Shown here in pieces: positions 17,081-25,077 of a DNA stretch of 64,000 nucleotides (the stretch's first letter is position 1; the number at the start of each line of letters is the position of its first letter). The stretch covers positions 34,546-98,545 of the forward strand of contig CANNIA010000010.1 of the NCBI GenBank assembly GCA_947504705.1. Reading direction: 5' to 3'. The position numbers were made by a program, and so were the translations under genes. The notes below the pieces were generated by a model that was given only the letters and a program-made list of their open reading frames with translations, did not search any database and had not been told where the DNA came from. This DNA comes from Paracoccaceae bacterium. Lineage in GTDB: Bacteria; Pseudomonadota; Alphaproteobacteria; Rhodobacterales; Rhodobacteraceae.

Positions 17081-18364
17081 TTACCGATACCGCCGCATCA
17101 CTGTCTTGGCGATGTTCGAGGCGATGTTCTTGGCGCTCCACCCGGTCAACTCACGCAGGGTTTTGGCCTCGTCCTGAATGCGCTGGCGGGTTTCAGCGAC
17201 GTATTCCTTGCCCTCTTCGCAGGTGATCTTGCCTTCGAACGGGTGGTTCATCACATATCGGCCCTGAAAGTTGTCTCGGTTCTCGGTCACGGCGAATTTC
17301 AGGTCTTCGAAGAAGCTGTCCTTGGAATAGCGGATGTGAAGGCGGGTGACGAACAGGTCTGGCGTCGCGGCTTCGGCCTTGGTGACCCAGCTGACACCGA
17401 GCGACTTCAGTTCTTCGTGGCTTAGCGGATCGTCGGCGCAAGGGTCGCACCAGGCCATGTCCCAGGCGTATTCAAGGAAGGCGGCGTTCTGCCCTGCGGC
17501 GCGGTCGAACATGGCGCGGTAGAACTGTGGGAAGACTTGAGCCACGAAGACCGGGACGTTGATGTCGGAAGGGATTTCCTTGGTCATGTAGTTCTTCAGT
17601 TCGACCCGGCCTTCTTTGGCGAGTGCAAGAACGATCAGATCCTGCGGGCCGTCGCCGTTCAGCTTGCCCAGCTGGATCGGCAGCATGAAATCCTTGGACT
17701 TGAAGTGCAGTTGCAGGGGTTCAAGCTCTTGGGTTGCCTCGGTGGCGTGGCGGTCAAGGTTCACTTTGGCGACGAAGAATTTCATCCCCATATCGATATA
17801 GCCCTTGAGCGCGGCTTCGGCCCCGTCGGGAAGCTGATAGCCCTCGCCCCGCAGGAATTCGGCAAGGCCATCGGATTGCTTGGCCGAGAGCATCTGGATG
17901 TCATAAGAGCCGACCGCGAATTCGCGTTCGATGGTGACGCCAAGCGAGCGGGCACCTTGGTAGCGTTCGCGTTTGGTGGGGCCTGAATCAGATGCCGCTT
18001 CGGCAACGACTTCCATTTCTTCCTCGACGACAACAGCGCAGGGGTCATAGTCGAAATACTCCACCAGCCGGGGCGCGGTGTAGCGGTCAAGATGGGCGAC
18101 GGTATCGGCGGGGACGGTGGTCACCTGATCGCGGTTCAGCACCTTGGGCGTCGGCACGATCATCGCGAATTCGGCGGGGCTGCCGGTATAGTCCGAGGAC
18201 ATGGTGATGACCGAGTTGTTCCCGGACCGGGTGTACACGACCATCGAACCCTTGTTGTAAAGCGCGCCATCCGCGCGGGCGACGTAGAAGCCGCAGAAGG
18301 CATTGGCCGAGGGTGCGGTCAGGGTCAGGGCAGCAAGGACAAGACGGAAAAGGGATTTGCGCAT
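17081..18364 (-). CDS. DUF2330 exported protein
   Basis: A 427-residue exported protein of the DUF2330 family. A signal peptide is visible (MRKSLFRLVLAALTLTAPSANA, cleavage before FCGF). The mature start FCGFYVARADGALYNKGSMVVYTRSG and the NNSVITMSSDYTG motif, followed by EFAMIVPTPKVL, identify the family. A CDPCADDP motif near residue 310 may form a disulphide or metal site. The function is unknown. The ATG at 18364 follows CAGGAG; an upstream start adds 20 residues with no support. It is convergent with the SARP-type gene (6-bp gap). Confidence 0.9.
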   Translation of the reverse strand: MRKSLFRLVLAALTLTAPSANAFCGFYVARADGALYNKGSMVVYTRSGNNSVITMSSDYTGSPAEFAMIVPTPKVLNRDQVTTVPADTVAHLDRYTAPRLVEYFDYDPCAVVVEEEMEVVAEAASDSGPTKRERYQGARSLGVTIEREFAVGSYDIQMLSAKQSDGLAEFLRGEGYQLPDGAEAALKGYIDMGMKFFVAKVNLDRHATEATQELEPLQLHFKSKDFMLPIQLGKLNGDGPQDLIVLALAKEGRVELKNYMTKEIPSDINVPVFVAQVFPQFYRAMFDRAAGQNAAFLEYAWDMAWCDPCADDPLSHEELKSLGVSWVTKAEAATPDLFVTRLHIRYSKDSFFEDLKFAVTENRDNFQGRYVMNHPFEGKITCEEGKEYVAETRQRIQDEAKTLRELTGWSAKNIASNIAKTVMRRYR

Positions 18365-18442
18365 CAACAGCTCCTGCAATGGAATGCTGGGGCCAAGCAT
18401 TACCCCGGCCCCGCTGATATGCAAGCAGTCTTCGCTTTGTCG

Positions 18443-18631
18443 TCAGGTGGGCTTCTTCGCAAGCTCCATCGCCTGGGCCAGCACCGCATCGTCGCCGATC
18501 TGGTTCATCAGGATCAGGATCAGGCGGGCGTTGAGGGCGTGGCTTTCGTCCTCACTCAGCCCGTCATGCAGAGCGATCAGGCGGGCATAGCTGTCGTCGG
18601 GGCGCGAGAGGTTCGGAGCGGTGATCAGCAT
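18443..18631 (-). CDS. DUF2783 small protein, candidate coupling component (MhaB-like)
   Basis: A 62-residue protein (about 6.8 kDa) of the DUF2783 family (APNLSRPDDSYARLIALHDGLSEDESHALNARLIL). It follows the flavoprotein hydroxylase gene by 3 bp and ends the homogentisate operon. In Pseudomonas putida U, 3-hydroxyphenylacetate 6-hydroxylase consists of a large flavoprotein MhaA and an essential coupling protein MhaB of about 6.3 kDa; the size, order and pathway fit here. The link DUF2783 = MhaB is my inference from context and size, not a demonstrated match. The ATG start is supported by the close spacing to the upstream stop. Confidence 0.75.
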   Translation of the reverse strand: MLITAPNLSRPDDSYARLIALHDGLSEDESHALNARLILILMNQIGDDAVLAQAMELAKKPT

Positions 18632-18634
18632 CGG

Positions 18635-20239
18635 TTACTCCTTCCCCAAGGCGCGGGCGAAGGCTTGGGTCACGGCAGGTTCGTCGTAAGTCTCCCAACG
18701 GGCGGCGACGTGGTGGTCGGGGCGGATCAGGTAGATGGCGGATTTGGCTTGGCCCAGGTAGCGGGCGGTCAGTTCCGGCGTGGCGGTCAGGGCAAGGCGG
18801 GGTAGGATCTGGCCTTGGGCGGTCAGGCTGTCAGGCGCATGGGCGTCGATGGTCAGAAGGGTGAAGCCTTGCGTCAGGCGGTTCAGGAGCCAACCTTCGG
18901 GCGTGGGCGCGTCGGGGCAGGCAGAGCCTGGGCGTGACCGGGGCGGCATTGCTGCGTGGTCCGGGCCATTCAGGGTGGAGCCGTCGTAGGTGCAGGGCAC
19001 CGACAGGCGGCCCGAATTCACGATGGTCCGGGCAAAAGGCAGGGTCGCGGCAAGGCCAAGGACGGCATCGCGGAACAGCTTGGACACCTTGGATTTCGGG
19101 GTGATGAAATCGGTGGCGCGGCTGGAGTTCAGGATATTCTCATCAGCGCCGTGCACCCGTTCGCTGTCGTAGCTGTCGAGGAGGGCGTCAGGGGCTTGGC
19201 CGGCCATGACGGCGGCAAGTTTCCAGCCGAGGTTGTCCACGTCCTGCAGGCCCGAATTCGCCCCGCGCGCGCCGAAGGGCGAGACCTGATGCGCGGAGTC
19301 GCCGGCAAACAGCACCCGGCCATGGCGGAAGCGGTCCATCCGGCGGCACTGGAAGGTGTAGATCGAGGTCCAGACGAGGTCATAACTGACGTCCGGCCCC
19401 AGCATCGCGTCGACGCGGGCGCGGATCTTGGCGGGGTCAAGCTCGGCCTTGCGGTCAATGTCCCAGCCAAGCTGGAAGTCGATGCGCCAGACATCGTCGG
19501 GCTGTTTGTGGAGGAGAGCGGAGGCTCCGGACTTGAAATGCGGTTCGAACCAGAACCAGCGTTCGGTTGGGAAGCTGGCCTGCATGCGCACATCGGCGAT
19601 CAGGAAGTTGTCTTCGAAGACGCGACCATCGAAGTTCAGCCCCAGCATGCCGCGCAGAGGGCTGCGGGCACCGTCGCAAGCGACCAGCCAGTCGGTGCGT
19701 AAGGAGTAGGGGCCGTCGCGGGTGTCGATCTGCAGGGTGGCCCCGGTGGCATCGGGGGTGACCTGTGTGACGCGGTTGCCGCCGCGCATTTCGATGGGCG
19801 AGCCTTTGGCTTGGGCGGCAAGGATGGCGTCGTGCAGGTATTTCTCGAAATACGGCTGTTGCAGGTTGATGAAGGCCGGGAAGGCGTGGCCGCCTTCGGG
19901 AGACAGGTTGAATTCATAGAGAAGCCGGTCGTCGTGGAAGACCTTGCCGACGTTCCAGACAACGCCCTTGCCCATCATCGGACCCGCCGCGCCAAGACGG
20001 TCGCAGATCTCAAGACAGCGCTTGGAGAAGCAGATGGCGCGGCTGCCTTCGCCGACGCCTTCGTTGTCGTCCAGAACCAGAACCGGCACGCCGCGCAGGC
20101 CAAGGTCAAGTGCCATGGCAAGGCCGACGGGGCCTCCGCCAACGACGACGACCTTGTGGTAGGCGGGCTCGGCCCGGTCTTGGTCGGCGGACCGGGCATA
20201 GGGGTAAAGCGTGAAGGCAAGGGTGGAATGTGCGGTCAT
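18635..20239 (-). CDS. FAD-dependent aromatic hydroxylase, candidate 3-hydroxyphenylacetate 6-hydroxylase
   Basis: A 534-residue class A flavoprotein monooxygenase. The FAD dinucleotide fold VVVVGGGPVGLAMALDLGLRG is near residues 30-50; the DG motif is VACDGARSPLRGMLG; the second FAD-binding GD motif is VLFAGDSAHQVSPFGARGANSG. The C-terminal domain resembles that of MhpA-type hydroxylases. The substrate is suggested by context only: the gene is the fourth in hmgA-fahA-MBL-this-DUF2783, so a product of homogentisate is attractive (3-hydroxyphenylacetate as substrate, MhaA-like). 3-(3-hydroxyphenyl)propionate or 3-hydroxybenzoate hydroxylases have similar sequence, but their ring-cleavage genes are not adjacent. 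It follows the MBL gene by 3 bp. Confidence 0.87.
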   Translation of the reverse strand: MTAHSTLAFTLYPYARSADQDRAEPAYHKVVVVGGGPVGLAMALDLGLRGVPVLVLDDNEGVGEGSRAICFSKRCLEICDRLGAAGPMMGKGVVWNVGKVFHDDRLLYEFNLSPEGGHAFPAFINLQQPYFEKYLHDAILAAQAKGSPIEMRGGNRVTQVTPDATGATLQIDTRDGPYSLRTDWLVACDGARSPLRGMLGLNFDGRVFEDNFLIADVRMQASFPTERWFWFEPHFKSGASALLHKQPDDVWRIDFQLGWDIDRKAELDPAKIRARVDAMLGPDVSYDLVWTSIYTFQCRRMDRFRHGRVLFAGDSAHQVSPFGARGANSGLQDVDNLGWKLAAVMAGQAPDALLDSYDSERVHGADENILNSSRATDFITPKSKVSKLFRDAVLGLAATLPFARTIVNSGRLSVPCTYDGSTLNGPDHAAMPPRSRPGSACPDAPTPEGWLLNRLTQGFTLLTIDAHAPDSLTAQGQILPRLALTATPELTARYLGQAKSAIYLIRPDHHVAARWETYDEPAVTQAFARALGKE

Positions 20240-20242
20240 GGC

Positions 20243-21193
20243 TTAGCCCTGCAACGCGGCCCACATGTCCAGATCGCGTTGCGCGGTCCAGATGCGGGGA
20301 TGACCGATCCCGCGTGCTTCGTCATAGGCGCGGGCGACGTTGAAGGGCAGGCAGTGTTCGTAGATCGCGTAGTCCTTGAACTTGGGGTCGCATTCGGCGC
20401 GACAGGCATCCCAGGCCTCTTTCAGGGTGCCGTTACGGGCAGCGACGCGGGCGACGGGTTTGTAGGTGCTGTCGACGAAATCGCGGGTGCGGTCGAGGGC
20501 GGCATTCACTGCGTTCTGCCCGATCACGGCATCGCCACGGCCCGGCGCGATGGCGTCTAGGTCATAGGCGCGGATCGCCTCTAGCGTGTTACCCCAGTCG
20601 GCAAAATGGCCGTCGCCGCAGTAGCAGGCGGAATGGGCCTCGACGATATCGCCGGTGAACATGACGTTCTGGTCTGGGACATGGATGACGGCATCGCCAG
20701 CGGTATGGGCGCGGCCAAGTTGCAGGATATCGACCCGCCGTTTGCCCAGCCAGACGGTCATCTTGCCGTTGAAGGTGGTGGTCGGCCAGGTCAGGCCGGG
20801 GATCGATTCATGGCCTTGGAAGAGACGCGGGAAGCGCTGGAATTCGCTGTCCCAGTCTTCCTGCCCGCGCTCGGCCACCATGTTGCGGGCGGCTTCGGAC
20901 ATGATCACTTGCGGCGCGTGGAAGGCCGATGCGCCGAGGACGCGGACGGCGTGGTAATGCGTCAGGACGACATGAGAGATCGGCTTGTCGGTCACGCCCC
21001 TTATGCAGTCGATCACCTTTTGCGCAAGGCGGGGGGTGGCCTGCGCCTCGACCACCATAACGCTGTCATCCCCAATGATGACGCCGGAATTCGGATCGCC
21101 CTCGGCAGTAAAGGCGTAAAGGCCTTCGCCGATTTCGGTGAAGCTGATCTTCTTGTCCGCCATGTCGCCTTGCGACGCGAAAGCCCGTGTCAT
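20243..21193 (-). CDS. metallo-beta-lactamase-fold protein with degenerate metal motif
   Basis: A 316-residue MBL-fold protein. The usual T-H-x-H-x-D-H motif reads THYHAVRVLG: the first two His remain but the Asp and final His are replaced by Val and Arg. The later LGRAHTAGDAVIHVP and VMFTGDIVEAHS motifs retain a His and an Asp. The protein may bind one metal or none. A role in the hydroxylase/homogentisate pathway (for example, hydrolysis of an ester or lactone by-product) is inferred from the operon only. The start at 21193 is one base after the fahA stop and has AAGGA 6 bases upstream, typical of translational coupling; M11 at 21163 is an alternative. Confidence 0.85.
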   Translation of the reverse strand: MTRAFASQGDMADKKISFTEIGEGLYAFTAEGDPNSGVIIGDDSVMVVEAQATPRLAQKVIDCIRGVTDKPISHVVLTHYHAVRVLGASAFHAPQVIMSEAARNMVAERGQEDWDSEFQRFPRLFQGHESIPGLTWPTTTFNGKMTVWLGKRRVDILQLGRAHTAGDAVIHVPDQNVMFTGDIVEAHSACYCGDGHFADWGNTLEAIRAYDLDAIAPGRGDAVIGQNAVNAALDRTRDFVDSTYKPVARVAARNGTLKEAWDACRAECDPKFKDYAIYEHCLPFNVARAYDEARGIGHPRIWTAQRDLDMWAALQG

Positions 21194-21194
21194 G

Positions 21195-22451
21195 TCAGGT
21201 CCTTGAATAGGGGTCTTTGAGGGCGGGAAGCAGGGTTCCCGTGCAGGTGCCGAAGCCGATGGTATAGCCGTCGCCCTGTGCCTTGCCCCTCAGCGTCAGG
21301 GTGTCGCCGTCCTCGATAAAACTACGAGTGCCGCCTGTGATGGCGATGGGTTCCTTGCCGCCCCATGAAAGTTCAAGAAGGCTGCCACGGCTGTCCTTGG
21401 TCGGGCCAGAGATGGTGCCGGACCCGAGAAGGTCGCCGGTGTTCATCGGGCAGCCAGAGCTGGTGTGGTGCGCCAGAGCTTGCGCGGCGGAATAGTACAT
21501 TTCGGCATAGGTGGTGCGGGCGATGATGGTCTCAACACCGGCTTCGGGGGTCAGACCGACCTCCAACGCGATGTCATAAAGCATCGGGCCGGGTTCCTGC
21601 AGATGCGGCAGGAGGGGCACTTCGCGGGCGGGGGTGGAGGTGCGGAAGGGCGCCAACGCGGCGCGCGTCACGATCCAGGGGGAGATGGTGGTGGCGGTGG
21701 CTTTCGACTGGAAGGGGCCGAGGGGCTGGTACTCCCAGCCCTGAATGTCGCGGGCGGACCAGTCGTTCAGAAGGACATAGCCGAAGATCATCGCATCGGC
21801 TTCGGCGACGGTCACCGGGCCTTGCGAGGGGGTGCCGACGATGGCGCCCATCTCCAGTTCGATGTCAAAGCGGCGGGAAGGCTGGAAGGCGGGGACAACG
21901 TGGTCCGGCCCCTTGACCTGCCCCCAGGGGCGGCGGACCGGGGTGCCGGAGACGACGACCGAGGAGGCGCGGCCGTTATAGCCGATGGGGATATGCAGCC
22001 AGTTCGGCGGCAGAGCGTTTTCTGGCCCCCGGAACATTGAGCCGACGTTGAAGGCATGGTTCTGGCCGGCGTAGAAATCGGTGTATTCGCTGACGAGGAA
22101 TGGCAGGTGAAGCTCCACCTGCGCCAGCGGCACCAGATGCGGCGCGACCTTGGCGCGGTCTTTCGCGCCTTCGGTCAGAAGCACGGTAAGGCGGGCGCGA
22201 AGGGCGGCCCAGACCTCTGGCCCCGCCTCCATCAAGTCATTCCAAAACGGCACATCCAGATAGGGCGCGCCGGGGAGGGGGAGGAGGCCCTCTTCTTCCA
22301 AGGCGCTGACATCCAGAACATGGTCGCCTATGGCCACGCCGCAGCGCGGGTCTTCGCCTTCGGTGGAAAAGACCCCGCAGGGCAGGTTGTTCAGCGGGAA
22401 GGGATGGTCAGGCGCATTGGCGCTGTCGACCCAGGAGCGGAGAAGCGGCAT
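21195..22451 (-). CDS. fahA: fumarylacetoacetase
   Basis: The last step of homogentisate degradation: hydrolysis of fumarylacetoacetate to fumarate and acetoacetate. It has 418 residues, near the family length. The N-terminal SH3-like domain (SWVDSANAPDHPFPLNNLPCGVF) precedes the catalytic domain with YTDFYAGQNHAFNVGSMFRG, the metal-binding DIELEMGAIVG and the later LLNDWSARDIQGWEYQPLGPF and MNTGDLLGSGTISGPT segments. These are the fumarylacetoacetase-specific blocks and distinguish it from the general FAH-fold protein at 43515. It is downstream of hmgA, with a REP-like palindrome in the 72-bp gap. Confidence 0.96.
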   Translation of the reverse strand: MPLLRSWVDSANAPDHPFPLNNLPCGVFSTEGEDPRCGVAIGDHVLDVSALEEEGLLPLPGAPYLDVPFWNDLMEAGPEVWAALRARLTVLLTEGAKDRAKVAPHLVPLAQVELHLPFLVSEYTDFYAGQNHAFNVGSMFRGPENALPPNWLHIPIGYNGRASSVVVSGTPVRRPWGQVKGPDHVVPAFQPSRRFDIELEMGAIVGTPSQGPVTVAEADAMIFGYVLLNDWSARDIQGWEYQPLGPFQSKATATTISPWIVTRAALAPFRTSTPAREVPLLPHLQEPGPMLYDIALEVGLTPEAGVETIIARTTYAEMYYSAAQALAHHTSSGCPMNTGDLLGSGTISGPTKDSRGSLLELSWGGKEPIAITGGTRSFIEDGDTLTLRGKAQGDGYTIGFGTCTGTLLPALKDPYSRT

Positions 22452-22462
22452 GTCGGTCCTTG

Positions 22463-22521
22463 GTAGGGCGCGCCTTCAGGCGCACCGTTGGCGGGAAGGT
22501 GCGCCCGAAGGCACACCCTAC
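22463..22521. repeat. REP-like imperfect palindrome between hmgA and fahA
   Basis: A long imperfect inverted repeat: GTAGGG (22463-22468) to GGCGCACC pairs with GGTGCGCC to CCCTAC (22516-22521), about 24 bp per arm with a short loop of about 11 bases. It lies in the 72-bp gap between the fahA start and the hmgA stop. It resembles dispersed intergenic palindromes of this group of bacteria; it may stabilise or attenuate the operon mRNA. Confidence 0.6.
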
Positions 22522-22523
22522 GA

Positions 22524-23888
22524 TCATTTCACGCCGGGCGTGCCGTCGAACTTCCTTTCAAGGCTGCCCCAGCAGTCGATGTAATCGTCCTGCAAATGGC
22601 CCGCCGTGGCCGCCCATTCGGTCAGATGCTGCGGGAAACGGGTTTCGATCATGAAGCTCATGGTGTCGTTCTGCTTGACCGGCACCATCGGTTCGTTCGA
22701 GGCATGCTCAAACGCCCCCTTGTCCGGCCCATGCGGCAGCATACAGTTGTGTAGGGACATGCCGCCTGGGATGAACCCCTGGGGCTTGGCATCATAGACT
22801 CCGTAGATGTTGCCCATAAGCTCGGACATGACGTTCTTGTGGTACCATGGCGGGCGGAAGGTGTTTTCGGCCACCATCCAGCGTTCGCGGAAGAGCACGA
22901 AGTCGATATTGGCCGTGCCTTCAATGCCAGACGGGGCGGTCAGGACCGTGAAGATCGACGGGTCGGGGTGGTCGAACAGGACCGCGCCGATGGGGCAATA
23001 GGTGCGCAGGTCGTATTTCACCGGGGCATAGTTGCCGTGCCAGGCGACGACATCCAGCGGCGAGTGCCCGATCTCGGTCACATGGAACTGGCCGCACCAT
23101 TTGACATAGACCTTGGACGGCGCGTCACGGTCTTCATAGGCCGCGACAGGGGTCTTGAAATCGCGCCGGTTGGCCATGCAGTTCGCACCGATCGGGCCAC
23201 GGCCCGGAAGCTGGAACTTCTGGCCGTAGTTTTCACAGACAAAGCCGCGGGCGGGGCCTTCCAGAACCTCGACCCGGTAGACAAGGCCACGCGGAAGGAT
23301 GGCGATTTCCTTCGGCTCAAGGTCGATGACGCCTAGTTCGGTGCAAAACCGCAACCGGCCTTCTTGCGGGACGACGAGGAGTTCACCGTCAGCCGAGAAG
23401 AAGTATTCGTCCTCCATGCTGGCGTTGACTAGATACATGTGGCTGGCCATGCCTGCTTGGGTGTTCACGTCGCCCGCGGTGACCATGGTCCGCATGCCGG
23501 TGATCCAGGTCAGACGTTCAGCCTGAGGCACGGCGACGGGGTCCCAGCGGTACTGGCCAAGGCTGATGATGTCGGGGGCGATGTTCGGCGCGGATTTCCA
23601 GTGGGGAACCGCGATCTTTTGGAACCGGTGGGTGTGCTTGACCGAGGGGCGGATCCGGTAGCACCAGGTGCGTTCGTTCTGGTGGCTGGGCGCGGTGAAG
23701 GCCGTTCCCGAAAGCTGTTCGCCATAAAGCCCGTAGTTGCATTTCTGCGGGCTGTTCATGCCCTGCGGCAGGGCGCCGGGCAGCGCCTCGGTCTCAAAAT
23801 CATTGCCGAAGCCGGGCATGTAGCCTTCGTGCGGGCCTGCAATCGAGGCGGCGCGGATCATGCCTTTGGGCAGGGAATGGCTGGTCAT
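22524..23888 (-). CDS. hmgA: homogentisate 1,2-dioxygenase
   Basis: Opens the ring of homogentisate to maleylacetoacetate using non-haem iron. It has 454 residues. The typical N-terminus [24 protein letters not shown] is present, followed by the HTHRFQ segment, and the iron-binding region [30 protein letters not shown] with H and E ligands, plus the later [14 protein letters not shown] with the third His. It is the first gene of the five-gene - strand operon. The intergenic region with maiA contains a MarR-type dyad. The start at 23888 is followed closely by the family core. Confidence 0.96.
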   Translation of the reverse strand: MTSHSLPKGMIRAASIAGPHEGYMPGFGNDFETEALPGALPQGMNSPQKCNYGLYGEQLSGTAFTAPSHQNERTWCYRIRPSVKHTHRFQKIAVPHWKSAPNIAPDIISLGQYRWDPVAVPQAERLTWITGMRTMVTAGDVNTQAGMASHMYLVNASMEDEYFFSADGELLVVPQEGRLRFCTELGVIDLEPKEIAILPRGLVYRVEVLEGPARGFVCENYGQKFQLPGRGPIGANCMANRRDFKTPVAAYEDRDAPSKVYVKWCGQFHVTEIGHSPLDVVAWHGNYAPVKYDLRTYCPIGAVLFDHPDPSIFTVLTAPSGIEGTANIDFVLFRERWMVAENTFRPPWYHKNVMSELMGNIYGVYDAKPQGFIPGGMSLHNCMLPHGPDKGAFEHASNEPMVPVKQNDTMSFMIETRFPQHLTEWAATAGHLQDDYIDCWGSLERKFDGTPGVK

Positions 23889-23933
23889 CTGGTCCTCCGG
23901 TCTGGCGGCGGGGTGTCGAATCTGGGGGAATAT

Positions 23934-23953
23934 TTAGTTGCGACTGCAACCAA
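23934..23953. promoter_or_regulatory. likely MarR operator between hmgA and maiA-marR
   Basis: TTAGTTGC (23934-23941), spacer GACT and GCAACCAA (23946-23953) form a dyad with one mismatch. It lies in the divergent region of about 100 bp between hmgA and maiA. The adjacent MarR-family gene at 24617 is the natural candidate to bind it and repress both units until an aromatic ligand is present. Confidence 0.6.
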
Positions 23954-23996
23954 GTCAAGCTAAACTTGTTATGCAATGCGGGGAAAGGTGGGCATA

Positions 23997-24620
23997 TTGA
24001 TCTGGCTTTACGACTATTGGCGCAGTTCGGCTGCTTACCGGGTGCGGATCGGGCTGAACCTGTTGGGGCTGGGATACGAAAGTCTGTCGGTTGATCTGAC
24101 CAAGGGTGAGCAGCGGGCCGAGATCAATCTGGCGCGGAACCCGCAAGGCCTTGTTCCGGCGTTGGAAATCGATGGTCTTTTGTTGACCCAGTCGCTGGCG
24201 ATCCTGGAGTATCTGGACGAGACGCGCGGGGCGGGCTGGTTGCCCGGCGATACCGCAGGGCGGGCGCGGGTGCGGGCGATTGCGCAGGCGGTGGCGGTGG
24301 ACATTCACCCGGTCTGCAACCTGCGCGTCGCCCGTCATGCCGAGACCAAGGGCGGGATCCCGATCGCCGAGTGGATGGGGCATTTCATTCCCTTGGGCTT
24401 GGAGGGGGTGGAGGGTCTGCTGGCGCGCGGGGACACGGGGCGGTTCTGCCATGGTGACAGCGTCAGCCTTGCCGACATCTGCCTTGTGCCGCAGGTCTAT
24501 AACGCCCGGCGCTGGAATGTGCCCTTGGACGCCTTCCCGCGCGTCCGGGCGGTTGCCGAGGTCTGTGAGGTGCTGCCCGCCTTTGCCGCGGCGCATCCTG
24601 ACAAGGTTGCACCCAAATGA
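23997..24620 (+). CDS. maiA: maleylacetoacetate isomerase
   Basis: A zeta-class glutathione transferase that isomerises maleylacetoacetate to fumarylacetoacetate. It has about 207 residues. The zeta signature SSAAYRVRIGLNL with the conserved SSA/CxR-type motif is near the N-terminus; NPQGLVPALEIDG and LLTQSLAILEYLDE are the glutathione-binding segments. The C-terminal PQVYNARRWNVPLDAFP matches the family. I chose TTG at 23997 because GGAAAGG lies 8 bases upstream and the protein then begins a few residues before LYDYWRSSAAYR, as usual; ATG at 23976 (7 residues longer) has no visible ribosome site. The stop overlaps the marR start (ATGA). Confidence 0.93.
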   Translation: MIWLYDYWRSSAAYRVRIGLNLLGLGYESLSVDLTKGEQRAEINLARNPQGLVPALEIDGLLLTQSLAILEYLDETRGAGWLPGDTAGRARVRAIAQAVAVDIHPVCNLRVARHAETKGGIPIAEWMGHFIPLGLEGVEGLLARGDTGRFCHGDSVSLADICLVPQVYNARRWNVPLDAFPRVRAVAEVCEVLPAFAAAHPDKVAPK

Positions 24621-25057
24621 CCAAGGGCGCTGACCATTTCGACCTTGAAGGCTTTCTGCCCTATCTTCTGAACCAGGCGGCCGAGGCGACCTCACGCGCG
24701 TTTCAGGCGGTGTATCGTGACCGCTATGGGATGACGCGGACGCAGTGGCGGGTGTTGGCGCATCTGGGCCAGTTCGGGGCGATGACCGCACGGGATATCT
24801 GTGCCCGCAGCCACATCGAGAAGACCAAGGTCAGTCGTGCTGTGGCGGCGCTGGAAGGCGACGGGATGCTGGGTCGCACGCCTTCGCCCGAGGATGGGCG
24901 GGCGGAGATATTGTCGCTTACGGAGAAGGGCCGCGCGGCCTATGCCGACCTGGGCGAGCTGGCCAAGGCGCATGATCGGGCGCTACGGGGCGTGGTCGGG
25001 CAGGAAGCCTCGGCCAAGCTGGACGAGGTGTTGCAGCGGCTGATCGACACGACTTGA
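24617..25057 (+). CDS. MarR-family regulator of the homogentisate genes
   Basis: A 146-residue MarR regulator. The winged helix includes TARDICARSHIEKTKVSRAVAALE and the wing motif SPEDGRAEILSLTEKGRAAY. It overlaps the maiA stop by 4 bp, so it is translationally coupled to a homogentisate gene and divergent from hmgA. The layout matches HmgR/MarR control of tyrosine catabolism in related organisms: repression of hmgA-operon and maiA with release by an aromatic intermediate. The ligand (homogentisate or a precursor) is inferred. Confidence 0.9.
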   Translation: MTKGADHFDLEGFLPYLLNQAAEATSRAFQAVYRDRYGMTRTQWRVLAHLGQFGAMTARDICARSHIEKTKVSRAVAALEGDGMLGRTPSPEDGRAEILSLTEKGRAAYADLGELAKAHDRALRGVVGQEASAKLDEVLQRLIDTT

Positions 25058-25077
25058 CGCTGCAACTTCTGGCTCCG

